A stretch of DNA of 64,000 nucleotides. It comes from Myxococcus fulvus (GTDB lineage: Bacteria > Myxococcota > Myxococcia > Myxococcales > Myxococcaceae). Below the pieces are notes generated by a model. It worked only from the letters and a program-made list of their open reading frames with translations. It had not been told where the DNA came from and did not search any database. The translations under genes were made by a program, and so were the position numbers. The stretch spans positions 368,706 through 432,705 of the forward strand of contig NZ_FOIB01000007.1 in assembly GCF_900111765.1 (NCBI RefSeq), read 5' to 3'. This document shows positions 9,584 through 19,111 of this stretch, in pieces; the stretch's first letter is position 1; the number at the start of each line of letters is the position of its first letter.

Positions 9584-9879
9584 CGCCCCTCCCACCGGAA
9601 GGCGAGCGCCTTCACCGTGTCCGCGCCCAGCCGCTCGTTCAAGCGGACGCAGAGCGACGCGGCCTCGGGCTCCAGCGTGCGCGCCCACTCGGGGCTCGTC
9701 ACCGACACGAGCAGGGTGCCTCCCTCCAGCGCGCGTGGGGTCGCATGGCGGGCAATGTGCGCACCCACCACCGAGGCCCACACCGGTGCCAGGGGATGTC
9801 CACGCCCGGACTCACCGGCGAGGCGCCCCAGGACTCGGGGGAGAAGGCTTTCAAGTGACTTCGGCTCGCCGCGGGCCAT
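9580..9879 (-). CDS. DUF721 / DciA-like protein
   Basis: 99 residues with the DUF721 pattern: an N-terminal helix (SLESLLPRVLGRL), the WASVVGAHIARHATP core, then GGTLLVSVTSPEWARTLE and a C-terminal helix. DciA members help load the replicative helicase; others are uncharacterised. ATG at 9879 (MARGEPK) preferred over one 15 codons upstream. Its stop overlaps the CAP gene start (ATGA). Confidence 0.75.
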   Translation of the reverse strand: MARGEPKSLESLLPRVLGRLAGESGRGHPLAPVWASVVGAHIARHATPRALEGGTLLVSVTSPEWARTLEPEAASLCVRLNERLGADTVKALAFRWEGR

Positions 9880-10058
9880 CGCGCGCGATGATGATTCGTG
9901 AGAACCTGAAAGCCAACCTTCCATTGCGTGGTGGAAGGGCGAGCGGGCGGCCGGGTCCGACGAAGTCCAGTGGAGGCAGGTCGAGCCTCCACGACGTCGC
10001 GCGTCGGTCGTCGTACCTGTAAGGTCGAGGGTGTTCCGCCCCCCGGGAGCCGCATCGC

Positions 10059-12677
10059 ATGAGTCGCTCGCTTCGTCCCTTCCTGCTGTCGGCCCTCGTG
10101 TGTGTGCTGGGGATGCTGGCGGGCTGTGGCGACGGCTTCGACTCCAACCCGGGCATCCCCGTGGAGCCCAAGCCCAAGCCAGGGGCCTGCGCGGTGGACC
10201 AGGACTGTCCGGACCCCGCGCTCTTCTTCTGCAACACCGCGCAGTCGCGCTGTGAGCCCGCGTGTCGCACGCGCGCGGACTGCGGCTCGAGCCGGCGCAA
10301 CGAGTATGCGCTGCTCATGTGCGACACCCCGATGGGGTGCGAGTGCGACATGAACCGGTGCGTGGCGGCGCTGTGCTCGGCGGACGCGGACTGCGAAGTG
10401 GACGAGGTCTGTCGCGACGGCGCCTGCGTGGCACCGCCCGCGTCCGTGCTCGCGGCCTCGTGTCAGGTGACGCCGGACGTCGTCATCGGACGGCCGGGCA
10501 CCTCCGTCGTCTTCAGCGTCTGGGTGCGCGACGCCGCGGGCAGGCCCGTGGTCCCTCGTGACGGAATCGCGTGGGAGGCGCGCGCGCCGATGGTGAAGGG
10601 CGGCGGCTCGGGGGCCCGGGTCGCGCTGTCCCTGGGAGAGCCCGGGGTGGATCGCGAGGCCGTCACGGTCCGGGTCGGCTCGGCCGTCTGCTCGGCGAAT
10701 GTCACGGTGCTGAGCCCGGAGGTTCCCGCCGGCGGGATTCGCGTGCTGGTGGTGGATGAGCTGACGGGGCGCTCCCTGCCGCTGACCACCGTCGCCATCT
10801 CCAACGAGAAGGGCGAGGTGCTCGACACCGCGCTGACGGGGCTGGATGGCGCCGCCTGGGTGCCCGCGTCGGGGACGGTGGGCGTGACGGCCTTCCACCC
10901 GGATTTCGGCTACCTCACCCTGGCCCGCCATGACGTCGAGGAGGGCCGCGACCTGCGACTCGCGCTGCGGCGCAATCCGTTGGACCTCTCCGGTGGACTC
11001 CAGGTCGACTTCGTCGAGCCGCGCGTGGCCACGCCGCCTCCGTCGACGACACAGTCGCGGCTGCGGCTGGGATTGACGGGGCTGTCGGTGCCGGGACTCT
11101 TCTCCGAGGTCTCGACGGAGACGTTGCTGGGCTTCGAGCGGGAGGTGGAGGTGGACGCGGGCGGCACGCGCAGGCTGTCGCTGCCGTCGGGCACGGCGTT
11201 GTGGGTGGAAGGAGCTGTCGCGCCCCGGGCGTCCGCGCCGGGTGTGGCGGGGGTGTGTGATCTGTCTCTGTCGGGCGTGTTGGAGCCGGAGCTGTCCATC
11301 GCGATGGGCGCGTGCGGCACCCGCTCCGCGTGGGCCGTGACGGGAGGCCTGCCGGTGGAGGAGCTGCCCCTCAACGCGTTCGACCTGGGCATGGATCCGC
11401 TGCTGCTGCTGGGGCGGCTGCTGGTGCTGTCGCCCGACTTCCACTCGGCGGTGGTGCGCGACGCGTCCTTCCGCCTGGTCCCCACGCCGGGCCTCGTCGA
11501 GGGCGCGCCCCGGCCGGATGCGGTGACGTATCCCGAGAACGTGTCACTCGACTTCGAGGGCGTGCGGCTGGCGTTCCCGTTCGCCGTGCGCGTCCCGGCG
11601 CTGCCTCGTTACCGGGGCGCCTATCTGGACCGGGCCTATGTGCTGAGCACCGTGGCCGCGCCGGGGCGAGGGCTCGTGCCGCTCGGCCTGGGCGCCGCCG
11701 CCAATGTCGCGCCGGCGGATCCGAACACGGACGCGGACTCGCGGCTGGGACAGCCCGGCGTGATGTCCGTGCGCATGGCCCCCGCGCACCACGGGCTCGA
11801 GGGACAGCCCTACCGCCTGCTCATGGGGGCCTCGTCCCGGGCCGCGCGGGATGATGCCTCGGCGGGCGTGGCGACGAGCCTGGTGGTGGCGGACCTGGCG
11901 GGGCCGCTGTTCGACCCGTCGGGGGAGCACCCGGTGCAGACCTCGTCGGGCTTCCTGCCCATCCCCGAGGACGTCCGCTACAACTTCGATGGCGCGGTGG
12001 AGGCCCAGGAGCTGGGGCCGCGTGAGCTGCGCGGCGAGGTGGAGGGGCCCGCGACGTTGATCCGCGTCGTGTTCACCAACCGCCTCGGGCGCAGGTGGAC
12101 GGTGCTCGTTTCTCCGGATGACCTGGGGGACGGTGTCCGCGTTCCCCGGGCGCCCATGGGCACCGAGGACCGGACCTTCTTCGGGGACCACCAGGGCTCA
12201 CGCTCGCTCTTGCGCACGGAGGTGTTGCAGGTGACGGGGCGGGACTCGCGGGATGGGCTGGGGCCCTCGCGATTGGCCTCGGCCGATGGGCCCGGGTTGG
12301 ACCATGTGGGAGACCTGACCCGGGCGGCCTCGTCACTGGACGTGGGACGCCCCGAGGTGGCCTGGCTCTATCCGGAGCTGGAGGGGCAGCGGCTCTCCCG
12401 GGGCAGCGCCGTGCGGGTGCGGGTCACCGGTTTCCGCCTGGGCACCAGCGCGGGGGCGGACGGCCGCGTGCGCATCGTGGTAAGGGGCGACGCCAAGGGG
12501 TGCGAGGAGGTCCTCGTGAGTGACACGGCCACATCTCCCACCTCGGGCGAGGTGGAGCTCCGGCTGCCGGCGAGCTGCTCCGGCCTGGGGGTGTCGCTCA
12601 TCGCCTCCCTGGAGGACCCCGAAGGTCGCCTGCTCCGGCCCGCTGTCTCGGCCTTGCGAGGCGTGGACATTCCCTAG
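10059..12677 (+). CDS. Large Cys-rich lipoprotein
   Basis: 872 residues. Signal peptide with lipobox LAGC, acylated Cys at residue 23. Residues about 35-130 hold repeated Cys-rich units (QDCPDPALFFCN, ADCGSSRR, ADCEVDEVCRDGACV), a pattern common in myxobacterial surface lipoproteins. Residues about 150-220 look Ig-like; about 230-300 resemble a carboxypeptidase-regulatory/CNA-B beta-sandwich (VDELTGRSLPLTTVAISNEKG). The remainder is beta-rich without a recognised family. Likely an outer-membrane surface protein. Divergent from the DUF721 gene. Confidence 0.8.
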   Translation: MSRSLRPFLLSALVCVLGMLAGCGDGFDSNPGIPVEPKPKPGACAVDQDCPDPALFFCNTAQSRCEPACRTRADCGSSRRNEYALLMCDTPMGCECDMNRCVAALCSADADCEVDEVCRDGACVAPPASVLAASCQVTPDVVIGRPGTSVVFSVWVRDAAGRPVVPRDGIAWEARAPMVKGGGSGARVALSLGEPGVDREAVTVRVGSAVCSANVTVLSPEVPAGGIRVLVVDELTGRSLPLTTVAISNEKGEVLDTALTGLDGAAWVPASGTVGVTAFHPDFGYLTLARHDVEEGRDLRLALRRNPLDLSGGLQVDFVEPRVATPPPSTTQSRLRLGLTGLSVPGLFSEVSTETLLGFEREVEVDAGGTRRLSLPSGTALWVEGAVAPRASAPGVAGVCDLSLSGVLEPELSIAMGACGTRSAWAVTGGLPVEELPLNAFDLGMDPLLLLGRLLVLSPDFHSAVVRDASFRLVPTPGLVEGAPRPDAVTYPENVSLDFEGVRLAFPFAVRVPALPRYRGAYLDRAYVLSTVAAPGRGLVPLGLGAAANVAPADPNTDADSRLGQPGVMSVRMAPAHHGLEGQPYRLLMGASSRAARDDASAGVATSLVVADLAGPLFDPSGEHPVQTSSGFLPIPEDVRYNFDGAVEAQELGPRELRGEVEGPATLIRVVFTNRLGRRWTVLVSPDDLGDGVRVPRAPMGTEDRTFFGDHQGSRSLLRTEVLQVTGRDSRDGLGPSRLASADGPGLDHVGDLTRAASSLDVGRPEVAWLYPELEGQRLSRGSAVRVRVTGFRLGTSAGADGRVRIVVRGDAKGCEEVLVSDTATSPTSGEVELRLPASCSGLGVSLIASLEDPEGRLLRPAVSALRGVDIP

Positions 12678-12773
12678 GTCAGGCGCGGATTCCCTACCCG
12701 GAGTCGCGCGCTCTGACTCGCTTTCTTGTTTTGCAGGGTGGTAGCGTCCCGAGGGTCGTTCGCTGGAGGAGTG

Positions 12774-13649
12774 GTGCAGAACGAGACGGTCGTCACGGTC
12801 ATCTCCAAGATTTCCGACCGGCCGGTCAACCTCGACGCGGCGCTGGTGGTGATCTACGGATTGGACCTGGGTCGGAAGCACGATTTGACGCGCGAGGAGA
12901 CGCTGATCGGTCGCTCGTCGAAGTCGGACATCCAGATCGACCAGGAGTCGGTGAGTCGCAACCACGCGGCCATCTCCAATACCCGGGAGGGCGTGCGGAT
13001 CCGCGACGCGGGCTCCACCAACGGCACGTTCATCAACGACGAGCTGGTGGAGGGTGTTCGCGAGCTGCGCAACGGCGACCTGGTGAAGATCGGCCGCACC
13101 ATCTTCAAGTACATCGCCGGCGGCAACATCGAGGCGGCGTACCACGATGAGATCTACCGGCTGACCACGATGGACGGCCTGACGCAGATCTACAACCGGC
13201 GCTACTTCGACGAGCAGCTGGACCGGGAGCTGTCGCGCAGCCGCCGCTACGAGCGCGGGCTGTCGCTGGTGTTGATCGACATCGACCACTTCAAGAAGGT
13301 GAACGACAAGTTCGGCCACCTCGCGGGGGACTCGGTGCTCAAGCAGCTGGCGTCCACGGTGCGCACGCGCATCCGCCGTGAGGACGTCTTCGCCCGTTAC
13401 GGTGGCGAGGAGTTCGCCGTCCTGTTGCCCGAGGTCGCGCTGACCGGCGCGCGCCAGCTCGCCGAGAAGGTGCGTCGGCTGGTGGAGAAGCAGCGCTTCG
13501 AGTTCGACCGTCAGGCCATCCCCGTCACCATCTCCCTGGGCGTGGCGGTACTGGAGCCTCGCCATCGCGAGCCCGGAGATCTGGTGCGCGCGGCGGACGA
13601 GAAGCTCTTCGAGGCGAAGACGACGGGCCGCAACCGCGTCGTCGGCTGA
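12774..13649 (+). CDS. FHA-GGDEF diguanylate cyclase
   Basis: About 291 residues. GTG at 12774 chosen for GGAGG four bases upstream; GTG at 12771 is also possible. FHA domain at about 25-105 (ETLIGRSSKSDIQID, SVSRNHA, GSTNGTFIND) binds phosphothreonine. GGDEF domain at about 125-285: DGLTQIYNRRYF, DIDHFKKVNDKFGH and catalytic GGEEF (residues 210-214). The inhibitory I-site RRED sits exactly five residues before GGEEF, so feedback by c-di-GMP is expected. The enzyme makes c-di-GMP from 2 GTP. The FHA domain suggests control by a Ser/Thr kinase, partner unknown. Confidence 0.92.
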   Translation: MQNETVVTVISKISDRPVNLDAALVVIYGLDLGRKHDLTREETLIGRSSKSDIQIDQESVSRNHAAISNTREGVRIRDAGSTNGTFINDELVEGVRELRNGDLVKIGRTIFKYIAGGNIEAAYHDEIYRLTTMDGLTQIYNRRYFDEQLDRELSRSRRYERGLSLVLIDIDHFKKVNDKFGHLAGDSVLKQLASTVRTRIRREDVFARYGGEEFAVLLPEVALTGARQLAEKVRRLVEKQRFEFDRQAIPVTISLGVAVLEPRHREPGDLVRAADEKLFEAKTTGRNRVVG

Positions 13650-13694
13650 CGGCCCCGCGCGGAGGACTCGCGCGAGGCGGTGGTGCCTTCAGCT

Positions 13695-16049
13695 TCAGCC
13701 CGCGAAGACCGAGCGCCGCTCGCGCAGCAGGGAGTGGAGCATGCCCTGGATGGCCTCACGGGTGCGCTCGGTGAGTCGTCCCACCTCGCCCAGGTCGTCC
13801 GCGGCCTCGGGGGGCAGACCGTCCATGGCGATGGGCTCGCCGAAGCGGATGCTCCACTTGGCGGGCAGGGGCAACGGGCCCGGCATCAGCGGCAGGTAGG
13901 GCAGGCCGAGGAAGCTCGCGGGGATGCGGCCGAGCATCGGCGACGTCTCCTCCGCGCCGACGATGGCCACCGGGACGATGGGCGCGCCCGTGCGCAGCGC
14001 GAGCTTCACGAAGCCGCCGCGGCCGAAGCGCTTGAGGCGATAGCGCTCGCCAAAGGGCTTGCTGAGGCCCTGGTAGCCCTCGGGGAAGACGACGAGGGGA
14101 CGCTGCTCGTCGAGCAGTCGCAGCGCGTTCTCCGGGCACGCGCGCACCGCGCCCAGGCGGTTGAAGAGCGTGCCCAGCATGGGCGCATGGAAGACCTGGT
14201 CCTCCACGAGCCAGCGTGACTCGCGCAGGTCCGGCCGCTCACGACCGAGCGTGAGCGACATCACCAGCCCGTCGTAGGGCAGGGCGCCCGAGTGGTTCGC
14301 CACGAGGATGACGGCGCCGCCGGGGATGTGGTCCGTCCCCTGCGCGGAGACCCGCCAGTACTGGCCGTAGAGGAACTCGAGCACCGGCTCCAGCCGTTCG
14401 ACGAGGGACGGGTCCTTGCCGTACTCGTCCAGGTGCGCGCCGCCGCCCGTTCCCAGGCCCGCGCGCACCGCGTCCAGCATGCCGTTCATCGCGCCCCACG
14501 CGCGTCCCAGTCCCTCGCTGGCCAGCGCCTGTCCGGCGATCTCCCGGGCCAGGGCGAACATGCCGCTGGCGCGCTGGGCGAGGGGACGGGTGGACCCGGT
14601 GTCGCGAGGCTGCTCGGAGGAGGCGTCTCGCGGGAAGGCGTCGTCTCGCGAGGGCGGCACCAGGGACAGGGGGCCCCGGCGGCCTGGGGGGAACTCGTCG
14701 CGCGTCGTGTCGGGCATTTCCACCTCGGGCGCCTGGAAGGAGCTGTCCACCACGGGCCTGGAGATGGTCCGCTCCCAGCCGTCCTCGACCTCCTCGGGCG
14801 TTTCGTCGAGGTCCTCGAGCTCCAGCACCGCGCCGGCCATCGCAAGGTCCTCGCGCAACTCCAGCGAAGAGGCCTCTTCGTCCTCGTCCAGCTCATCGAG
14901 GAAGCCCACCGTGGCGCGCTCCTCGAAGGCTTCGGTGAAGGGGGGCTCGGCGGAGCGGTGGACCATCACCTCGGCGACGGCGAGCTCGGCGGCGCTCTCG
15001 GCGACCTGCGCGGCGACGGTGGCGGCGAGCTCGCGCTCGTGCTCCGGCTTGCGCGTGACGGGGCTGTGGTCGAGGACCTCCTCCACGGCGGCCTCCGCCA
15101 GCCCGGTGGCCATCTCCGTGGCGAGCAGCCGGTCCGTGGACTCCTCGCGGCCGGCGCGTCGGTCCATGGCTTCGTCCACGGCGTGCTTCGCAGTGACCTC
15201 GGCGACCTCGGCGGCCAGGGCCTCCGCGAGCGCGTGGTCCACGTCGCGCTGCTGGGGCGTCCGCTCCGCCGTGCGGTCCTCGAGCACCGCGGGGGGACGA
15301 GACGGGGGGGCTGCTCGTGGAGTCACCGGCGCCGCGGGCTCGCGCAGCGGCTCCACCTCGGTCTCCGTGGCGGCGAGCGGGCTCGTGTCGGACGTGCCGG
15401 TATCGCGAGTCTCCTCCGGGGAGCGCGAACGGGCCGCGCTCGGCGAGGGCTTCGCGGGTGAGGTATTCACGGAGGTCGCCGGCTGCTTCGCACCCGCCGG
15501 AGTGCCACGCGCACCCTTGTTGTTCCGAGGCGTCGAGTCGGACCTGGCGGTGGTCGGGCGATTCTCGCCACGGGGTGCGCTCTTCGCGCCCTTGTTGCTC
15601 CGTGCGGTCGGGTCGTGTCGTGCGGAGAAGGACTTCGCTCCGCCGGATGCGCCCTTCGCGCCTGGGTCGTTCCGAGAAACGTCGTGCCTGGCGGAGGCGT
15701 GCTTCGCTCCGTCGGCGGCTCCCCCCGCGGCCTTGCTGCTCCGAGGGTCGCCGTCGCGCGCGGAAGAAGAAGACGCGGACTTCTTCGCGTCCTTCGGCTG
15801 GGAGCGCCCGTTCATCTCCGAGCCCCGAGCCTGGGGGCCACGGGACGTCGTCTTCCCGGATGAGGGCTTTCCACGAGCGGGCTGCTTCTTCGCCTCGGCC
15901 CCGTTCTTCGCGTGGGCCTTCTGCGTCGCGGTGCCCTCGCGCTCGGAGGGCGAGCGGTCCCGCGGAGGGGTGCCGGGCTTCGTGCGCTCGCCCTCGCGGG
16001 AGGCGGCTCCGCGCTGGAAAGGATCGTTCCCGAGGACACCCTTGGCCAT
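13695..16049 (-). CDS. Lysophospholipid acyltransferase-like enzyme with long disordered N-terminus
   Basis: 784 residues. ATG at 16049 has a GAGGAG ribosome binding site two codons into the tail of the upstream SDR gene. The C-terminal catalytic domain (about 540-780) has the glycerolipid acyltransferase motifs VANHSGALPYDG and FPEGYQG plus IVPVAIVGAEE. Such enzymes move an acyl chain from acyl-CoA/ACP to a lysolipid at the inner membrane. The first ~500 residues are low complexity: Lys/Ser/Ala/Arg-rich with imperfect repeats (SARHD...NKGAK), then Glu/Ala-rich helical repeats. Two bases separate it from the SDR gene, so one operon. Confidence 0.8.
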   Translation of the reverse strand: MAKGVLGNDPFQRGAASREGERTKPGTPPRDRSPSEREGTATQKAHAKNGAEAKKQPARGKPSSGKTTSRGPQARGSEMNGRSQPKDAKKSASSSSARDGDPRSSKAAGGAADGAKHASARHDVSRNDPGAKGASGGAKSFSARHDPTARSNKGAKSAPRGENRPTTARSDSTPRNNKGARGTPAGAKQPATSVNTSPAKPSPSAARSRSPEETRDTGTSDTSPLAATETEVEPLREPAAPVTPRAAPPSRPPAVLEDRTAERTPQQRDVDHALAEALAAEVAEVTAKHAVDEAMDRRAGREESTDRLLATEMATGLAEAAVEEVLDHSPVTRKPEHERELAATVAAQVAESAAELAVAEVMVHRSAEPPFTEAFEERATVGFLDELDEDEEASSLELREDLAMAGAVLELEDLDETPEEVEDGWERTISRPVVDSSFQAPEVEMPDTTRDEFPPGRRGPLSLVPPSRDDAFPRDASSEQPRDTGSTRPLAQRASGMFALAREIAGQALASEGLGRAWGAMNGMLDAVRAGLGTGGGAHLDEYGKDPSLVERLEPVLEFLYGQYWRVSAQGTDHIPGGAVILVANHSGALPYDGLVMSLTLGRERPDLRESRWLVEDQVFHAPMLGTLFNRLGAVRACPENALRLLDEQRPLVVFPEGYQGLSKPFGERYRLKRFGRGGFVKLALRTGAPIVPVAIVGAEETSPMLGRIPASFLGLPYLPLMPGPLPLPAKWSIRFGEPIAMDGLPPEAADDLGEVGRLTERTREAIQGMLHSLLRERRSVFAG
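14940..15740 (-). repeat. Two families of imperfect coding repeats in the acyltransferase N-terminus
   Basis: At about 15470-15740 three or four units carry SARHD/TARSD-like cores and GAK/NKGAK blocks (for example SFSARHD, NKGAKSAPRG, NNKGARGTPAG). At about 14940-15240 three Ala/Glu helical units end in EAMDRR, EEVLDHS and AEVMVHRS. Units are degenerate, so boundaries are approximate. Confidence 0.55.
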
Positions 16050-16051
16050 CT

Positions 16052-17017
16052 CTAGCTCCTCTTGAGCGCCGCCGCGGCGTCCCGGACGTGGTGGAAGGGG
16101 ATGAAGCCGAGGGCAGTCTCCGCGCGCTCGCCGTCGGCCACCCACGAGTAATGGATGTAGTCGAGAAGGGCTACGGGCAACGTGTCCGCTCCAACCACAT
16201 CCAGCGCGTGGAGTGCGCCACGGAACAGTGGACCGGGCAGGGGGAGCGGCCGGGCACCCGCCTGTCGGATGAGGCCGGACAGCGGGAGTACGCCTCGGCC
16301 AACGATGTTGAACTCCCCGGAGGCCTCCGCCCGCAGCGCCAGGTGCAGCGCCCGCCCCGCGTCCTCCTCGTGCAGCCCCTGCCACAGCGGGTCGAACCCC
16401 AACAGGGTGGGAACCACGGAGGTGCGCGTCAGCAGCCGCGTGACGGGGCTCTCGAACGCGGCCCCCAGCACCGGCGCGAAGCGCAGCACGAGCACCTTCA
16501 TCTCGGGGTGCCGCTCACGGAACGCCCGGACCTGTCCCTCCACCTCCACCTTGTCGGTGACGAAGCGGCTGTGCGGACAGCCCTGCAGCGGTGAGTCTTC
16601 TCGCAGGAGCGCCGGGTTGTTCCCCCGCGCCCCGTAGACGGCCGTCATCGACGGCACCACCAGCCGGGGAATGCGCGCGCGCCCCGCCGCGGTCAGCACG
16701 TTCATCGTGCCGATGACCTCCAGCTCGTGCGCCAACGAGCCGTTGCGGATGGGGCCGAACAGGAACGCCAGGTGGTAGAGCGCGTCCACGGGGCGCTCGG
16801 CCAGCGCGTCGGTGAGCTCGCTCTCGGCGTCGTGCCGCGTGAGGTCCACCCGGTGGAACTCCACCTTGGCGCCGTCGGGACGGTTCACGTCCAACACGAC
16901 GATGCTCTCCACCTCCGGATCGCGCTCGAGCCGGGGCAGCAGCAGCTTCCCATACTCGCCGCTGGCTCCCGTCACCGCGACACGCAGCCGTCCCTTGCCT
17001 GGTCGTGACTCGTCCAT
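16052..17017 (-). CDS. NAD-dependent epimerase/dehydratase (extended SDR)
   Basis: 321 residues. Rossmann motif GASGEYG near residue 17, VVLDVNRPDG, ALYHLAFLFG. The usual catalytic YxxxK is not clear: TAVYGARGNN is at the serine/tyrosine strand and RFVTDKVEVEG stands where the Lys helix should be, so the Tyr may be replaced. Substrate unknown. AGGAGA precedes the ATG at 17017. The pairing with the acyltransferase gene downstream suggests a lipid-related job. Divergent from mutL. Confidence 0.8.
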   Translation of the reverse strand: MDESRPGKGRLRVAVTGASGEYGKLLLPRLERDPEVESIVVLDVNRPDGAKVEFHRVDLTRHDAESELTDALAERPVDALYHLAFLFGPIRNGSLAHELEVIGTMNVLTAAGRARIPRLVVPSMTAVYGARGNNPALLREDSPLQGCPHSRFVTDKVEVEGQVRAFRERHPEMKVLVLRFAPVLGAAFESPVTRLLTRTSVVPTLLGFDPLWQGLHEEDAGRALHLALRAEASGEFNIVGRGVLPLSGLIRQAGARPLPLPGPLFRGALHALDVVGADTLPVALLDYIHYSWVADGERAETALGFIPFHHVRDAAAALKRS

Positions 17018-17118
17018 ACGCGAGGTCTCCTGTTAGCCCAGCCGCTCTCGAATGTCAGCCTGCACGGCTCTGTCTTGCTGGACAACGTCGTCCGGGTGGC
17101 GGAGGGTGGACGATTGCC

Positions 17119-18984
17119 ATGGCACGCATCGCCCGTCTCAGTGACGTCCTCATCAACAAGATCGCCGCCGGCGAGGTGGTGGAGCGGCCCGCGTCCGTCG
17201 TGAAGGAGCTGGTGGAGAACTCGCTCGATGCCGGGGCGAGCACCGTGCGCGTGGACCTGTCGGGTGGGGGCGTGGACCGCATCATCGTGTCCGACGATGG
17301 ACACGGCATGGGCCGCCAGGACGCCACGCTGTGTCTGGACCGTCACGCCACCAGCAAGCTGCGCGAGCTGGATGACCTGTTCCACATCGACTCCATGGGG
17401 TTCCGCGGTGAGGCGGTGCCCGCCATCGCCTCCGTGTCCCGCTTCAGCCTGCACACCGCGGAGGTCGGCGCGGACGTGGGCACGCGGGTGACGCTGGAGG
17501 GTGGGGTGGACGTGGTGGTGGAGGACGCCCCGCCGCGCACCGGCACGATCATCACCGTGGAGGACCTGTTCTTCAACGTGCCCGCGCGCCGCAAGTTCCT
17601 GCGCCGGGGTGACACCGAGCTCAAGCACGCCGAGGAGGCCGTCGTCCGGCTGGCCCTGGCCAACCCGGACGTGGGCTTCTTCGCCACCCACGAGGGCAAC
17701 GAGCTGTTCTCCAGCGCGGCCTGCCCCGAGGACCCGCGCGAGCGCATCGCGGCGGCGCTGGGGCCCGCCTGCCACCCGCACCTGTTCCCCGTCGAGGAGC
17801 GACGGCTGGGCGTCAGCGTCACCGGCTACGCGGCCTCGCCCGAGTTCACCTTCCCCAACGCGCGCGGCCTCTACACCTTCGTCAACCGCCGCTTCGTGAG
17901 GGACCGCGGCCTCATCGGCACCATCCAGCGCGCGTACCAGGACTTCCTCGCCGCCGGACGTCAGCCGGTGGTGGTGCTGAACATCGACGTGGACCCCGTC
18001 GCCGTGGACGTCAACGTCCACCCGCAGAAGCTGGAGGTCCGCTTCTCCGACGCCCGCGGCGTGTACGAGGCCATCAGCGCCGCGCTCAACCGCATGCTGC
18101 GCGCGGCCCCCTGGCTGGGCACCGGCGCCGACGCCCAGGCCGCCATGGGCAACACGCCGCGAGACGCCGCGCACTACGCGCACGCCGTGGAGCGCTTCCT
18201 CACCCGCGCGCAGGAGGCGTCGTGGGGCGGCCCGCTGCCCACCACGCTGGACGCCGCCGCGCCCGGTTCAGGCCCCGCGCCCCTGTCCGGCGCCCCCGGC
18301 CCCATGGCGGGGATTCCCGCGCCGCTGCCCTTCGCCAACACCGGCATGCGCCCGCCCGCGTTCGGCGAGGCCCAGCCCCAGCTCAACGAGGCCCCGCCGC
18401 CGGGCTACTTCGCCGCGCTCAGGCCCATGGGCATGCTGGGCGGCCGCTTCCACATCTGCGAGGGCCCCGGCGGCACGCTGGTGGTCCTGGACCCGCACGC
18501 GGCGCTGGAGCGGGCCCGGCTGACGACGTACCTGCGCGCGCTCGACGACGAGAAGGGCCCTCCGGCGCCGTCGCTGTTCGGCACCACGCTGGAGTTCCCC
18601 GTCGCGGTGGCCAAGTCGCTCGTCGAGGGCCGCGAGGCGCTCTGCCGGCTGGGCGTCGACGTGGAGCCCTTCGGTGGCACCACCGTGGCGCTCAAGACGG
18701 TGCCGCCGGGACTCGAGGGCGCCGACGCCCGCTCGCTGCTGGAGGCCCTGGCGCGCGCGCTGCCTCCTCGGGGCGCCACGCTGGACGCCGTCACGCTGGC
18801 GGAGGCGGTGCGGGTGCTGGCCTGTCACGCCGCGCGCAAGGCGAACACCGTGCCGCTCTCGGACGCGCAGCTGCGCGCGCTGCTGGGCGAGCTGGACCGG
18901 GCCGACTTCCATCCCCCGTGCAGCCACGGCACGGTGGTGGTGCTGGAGATGCCGCTGCTGGAGCTGGAGCGCCGCGCCCGGTGA
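17119..18984 (+). CDS. mutL: DNA mismatch repair protein MutL
   Basis: 621 residues, normal for MutL. The N-terminal GHKL ATPase is complete: ARLSDVLINKIAAGEVVERP, VKELVENSLDAGA, DDGHGM, RHATSKL, FRGEA. A Pro/Ala/Gly-rich linker spans about 365-430. The C-terminal dimerisation domain has DPHAALERARL where endonuclease-type MutL has DQHAxxExxxxE, and CSHGT where CPHGR is usual, so the nuclease site looks partly lost. ATG at 17119 gives the standard N-terminus. No mutS nearby. Confidence 0.96.
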   Translation: MARIARLSDVLINKIAAGEVVERPASVVKELVENSLDAGASTVRVDLSGGGVDRIIVSDDGHGMGRQDATLCLDRHATSKLRELDDLFHIDSMGFRGEAVPAIASVSRFSLHTAEVGADVGTRVTLEGGVDVVVEDAPPRTGTIITVEDLFFNVPARRKFLRRGDTELKHAEEAVVRLALANPDVGFFATHEGNELFSSAACPEDPRERIAAALGPACHPHLFPVEERRLGVSVTGYAASPEFTFPNARGLYTFVNRRFVRDRGLIGTIQRAYQDFLAAGRQPVVVLNIDVDPVAVDVNVHPQKLEVRFSDARGVYEAISAALNRMLRAAPWLGTGADAQAAMGNTPRDAAHYAHAVERFLTRAQEASWGGPLPTTLDAAAPGSGPAPLSGAPGPMAGIPAPLPFANTGMRPPAFGEAQPQLNEAPPPGYFAALRPMGMLGGRFHICEGPGGTLVVLDPHAALERARLTTYLRALDDEKGPPAPSLFGTTLEFPVAVAKSLVEGREALCRLGVDVEPFGGTTVALKTVPPGLEGADARSLLEALARALPPRGATLDAVTLAEAVRVLACHAARKANTVPLSDAQLRALLGELDRADFHPPCSHGTVVVLEMPLLELERRAR

Positions 18985-19111
18985 CCTGGCCGGAAAGTTG
19001 ACCCGTGGGAGGTCACTGCTACGGTGGGCCACACGCCTGTAGCACCGGGCGTTCCCCGGCACGGACGTCCAGGACGAGCACCCTCACGGCAACGCACACG
19101 GGAGCGGCCAC

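Noticed and set aside
14940..15740. CRISPR-like or satellite array
   Set aside because: Repeats are degenerate, in frame and of protein origin; no spacers or constant repeat unit.
18998..19025. Promoter TTGACC-16-TACGGT before the small ORF
   Set aside because: Only weak similarity and short spacing; mentioned as context but not listed as a feature.
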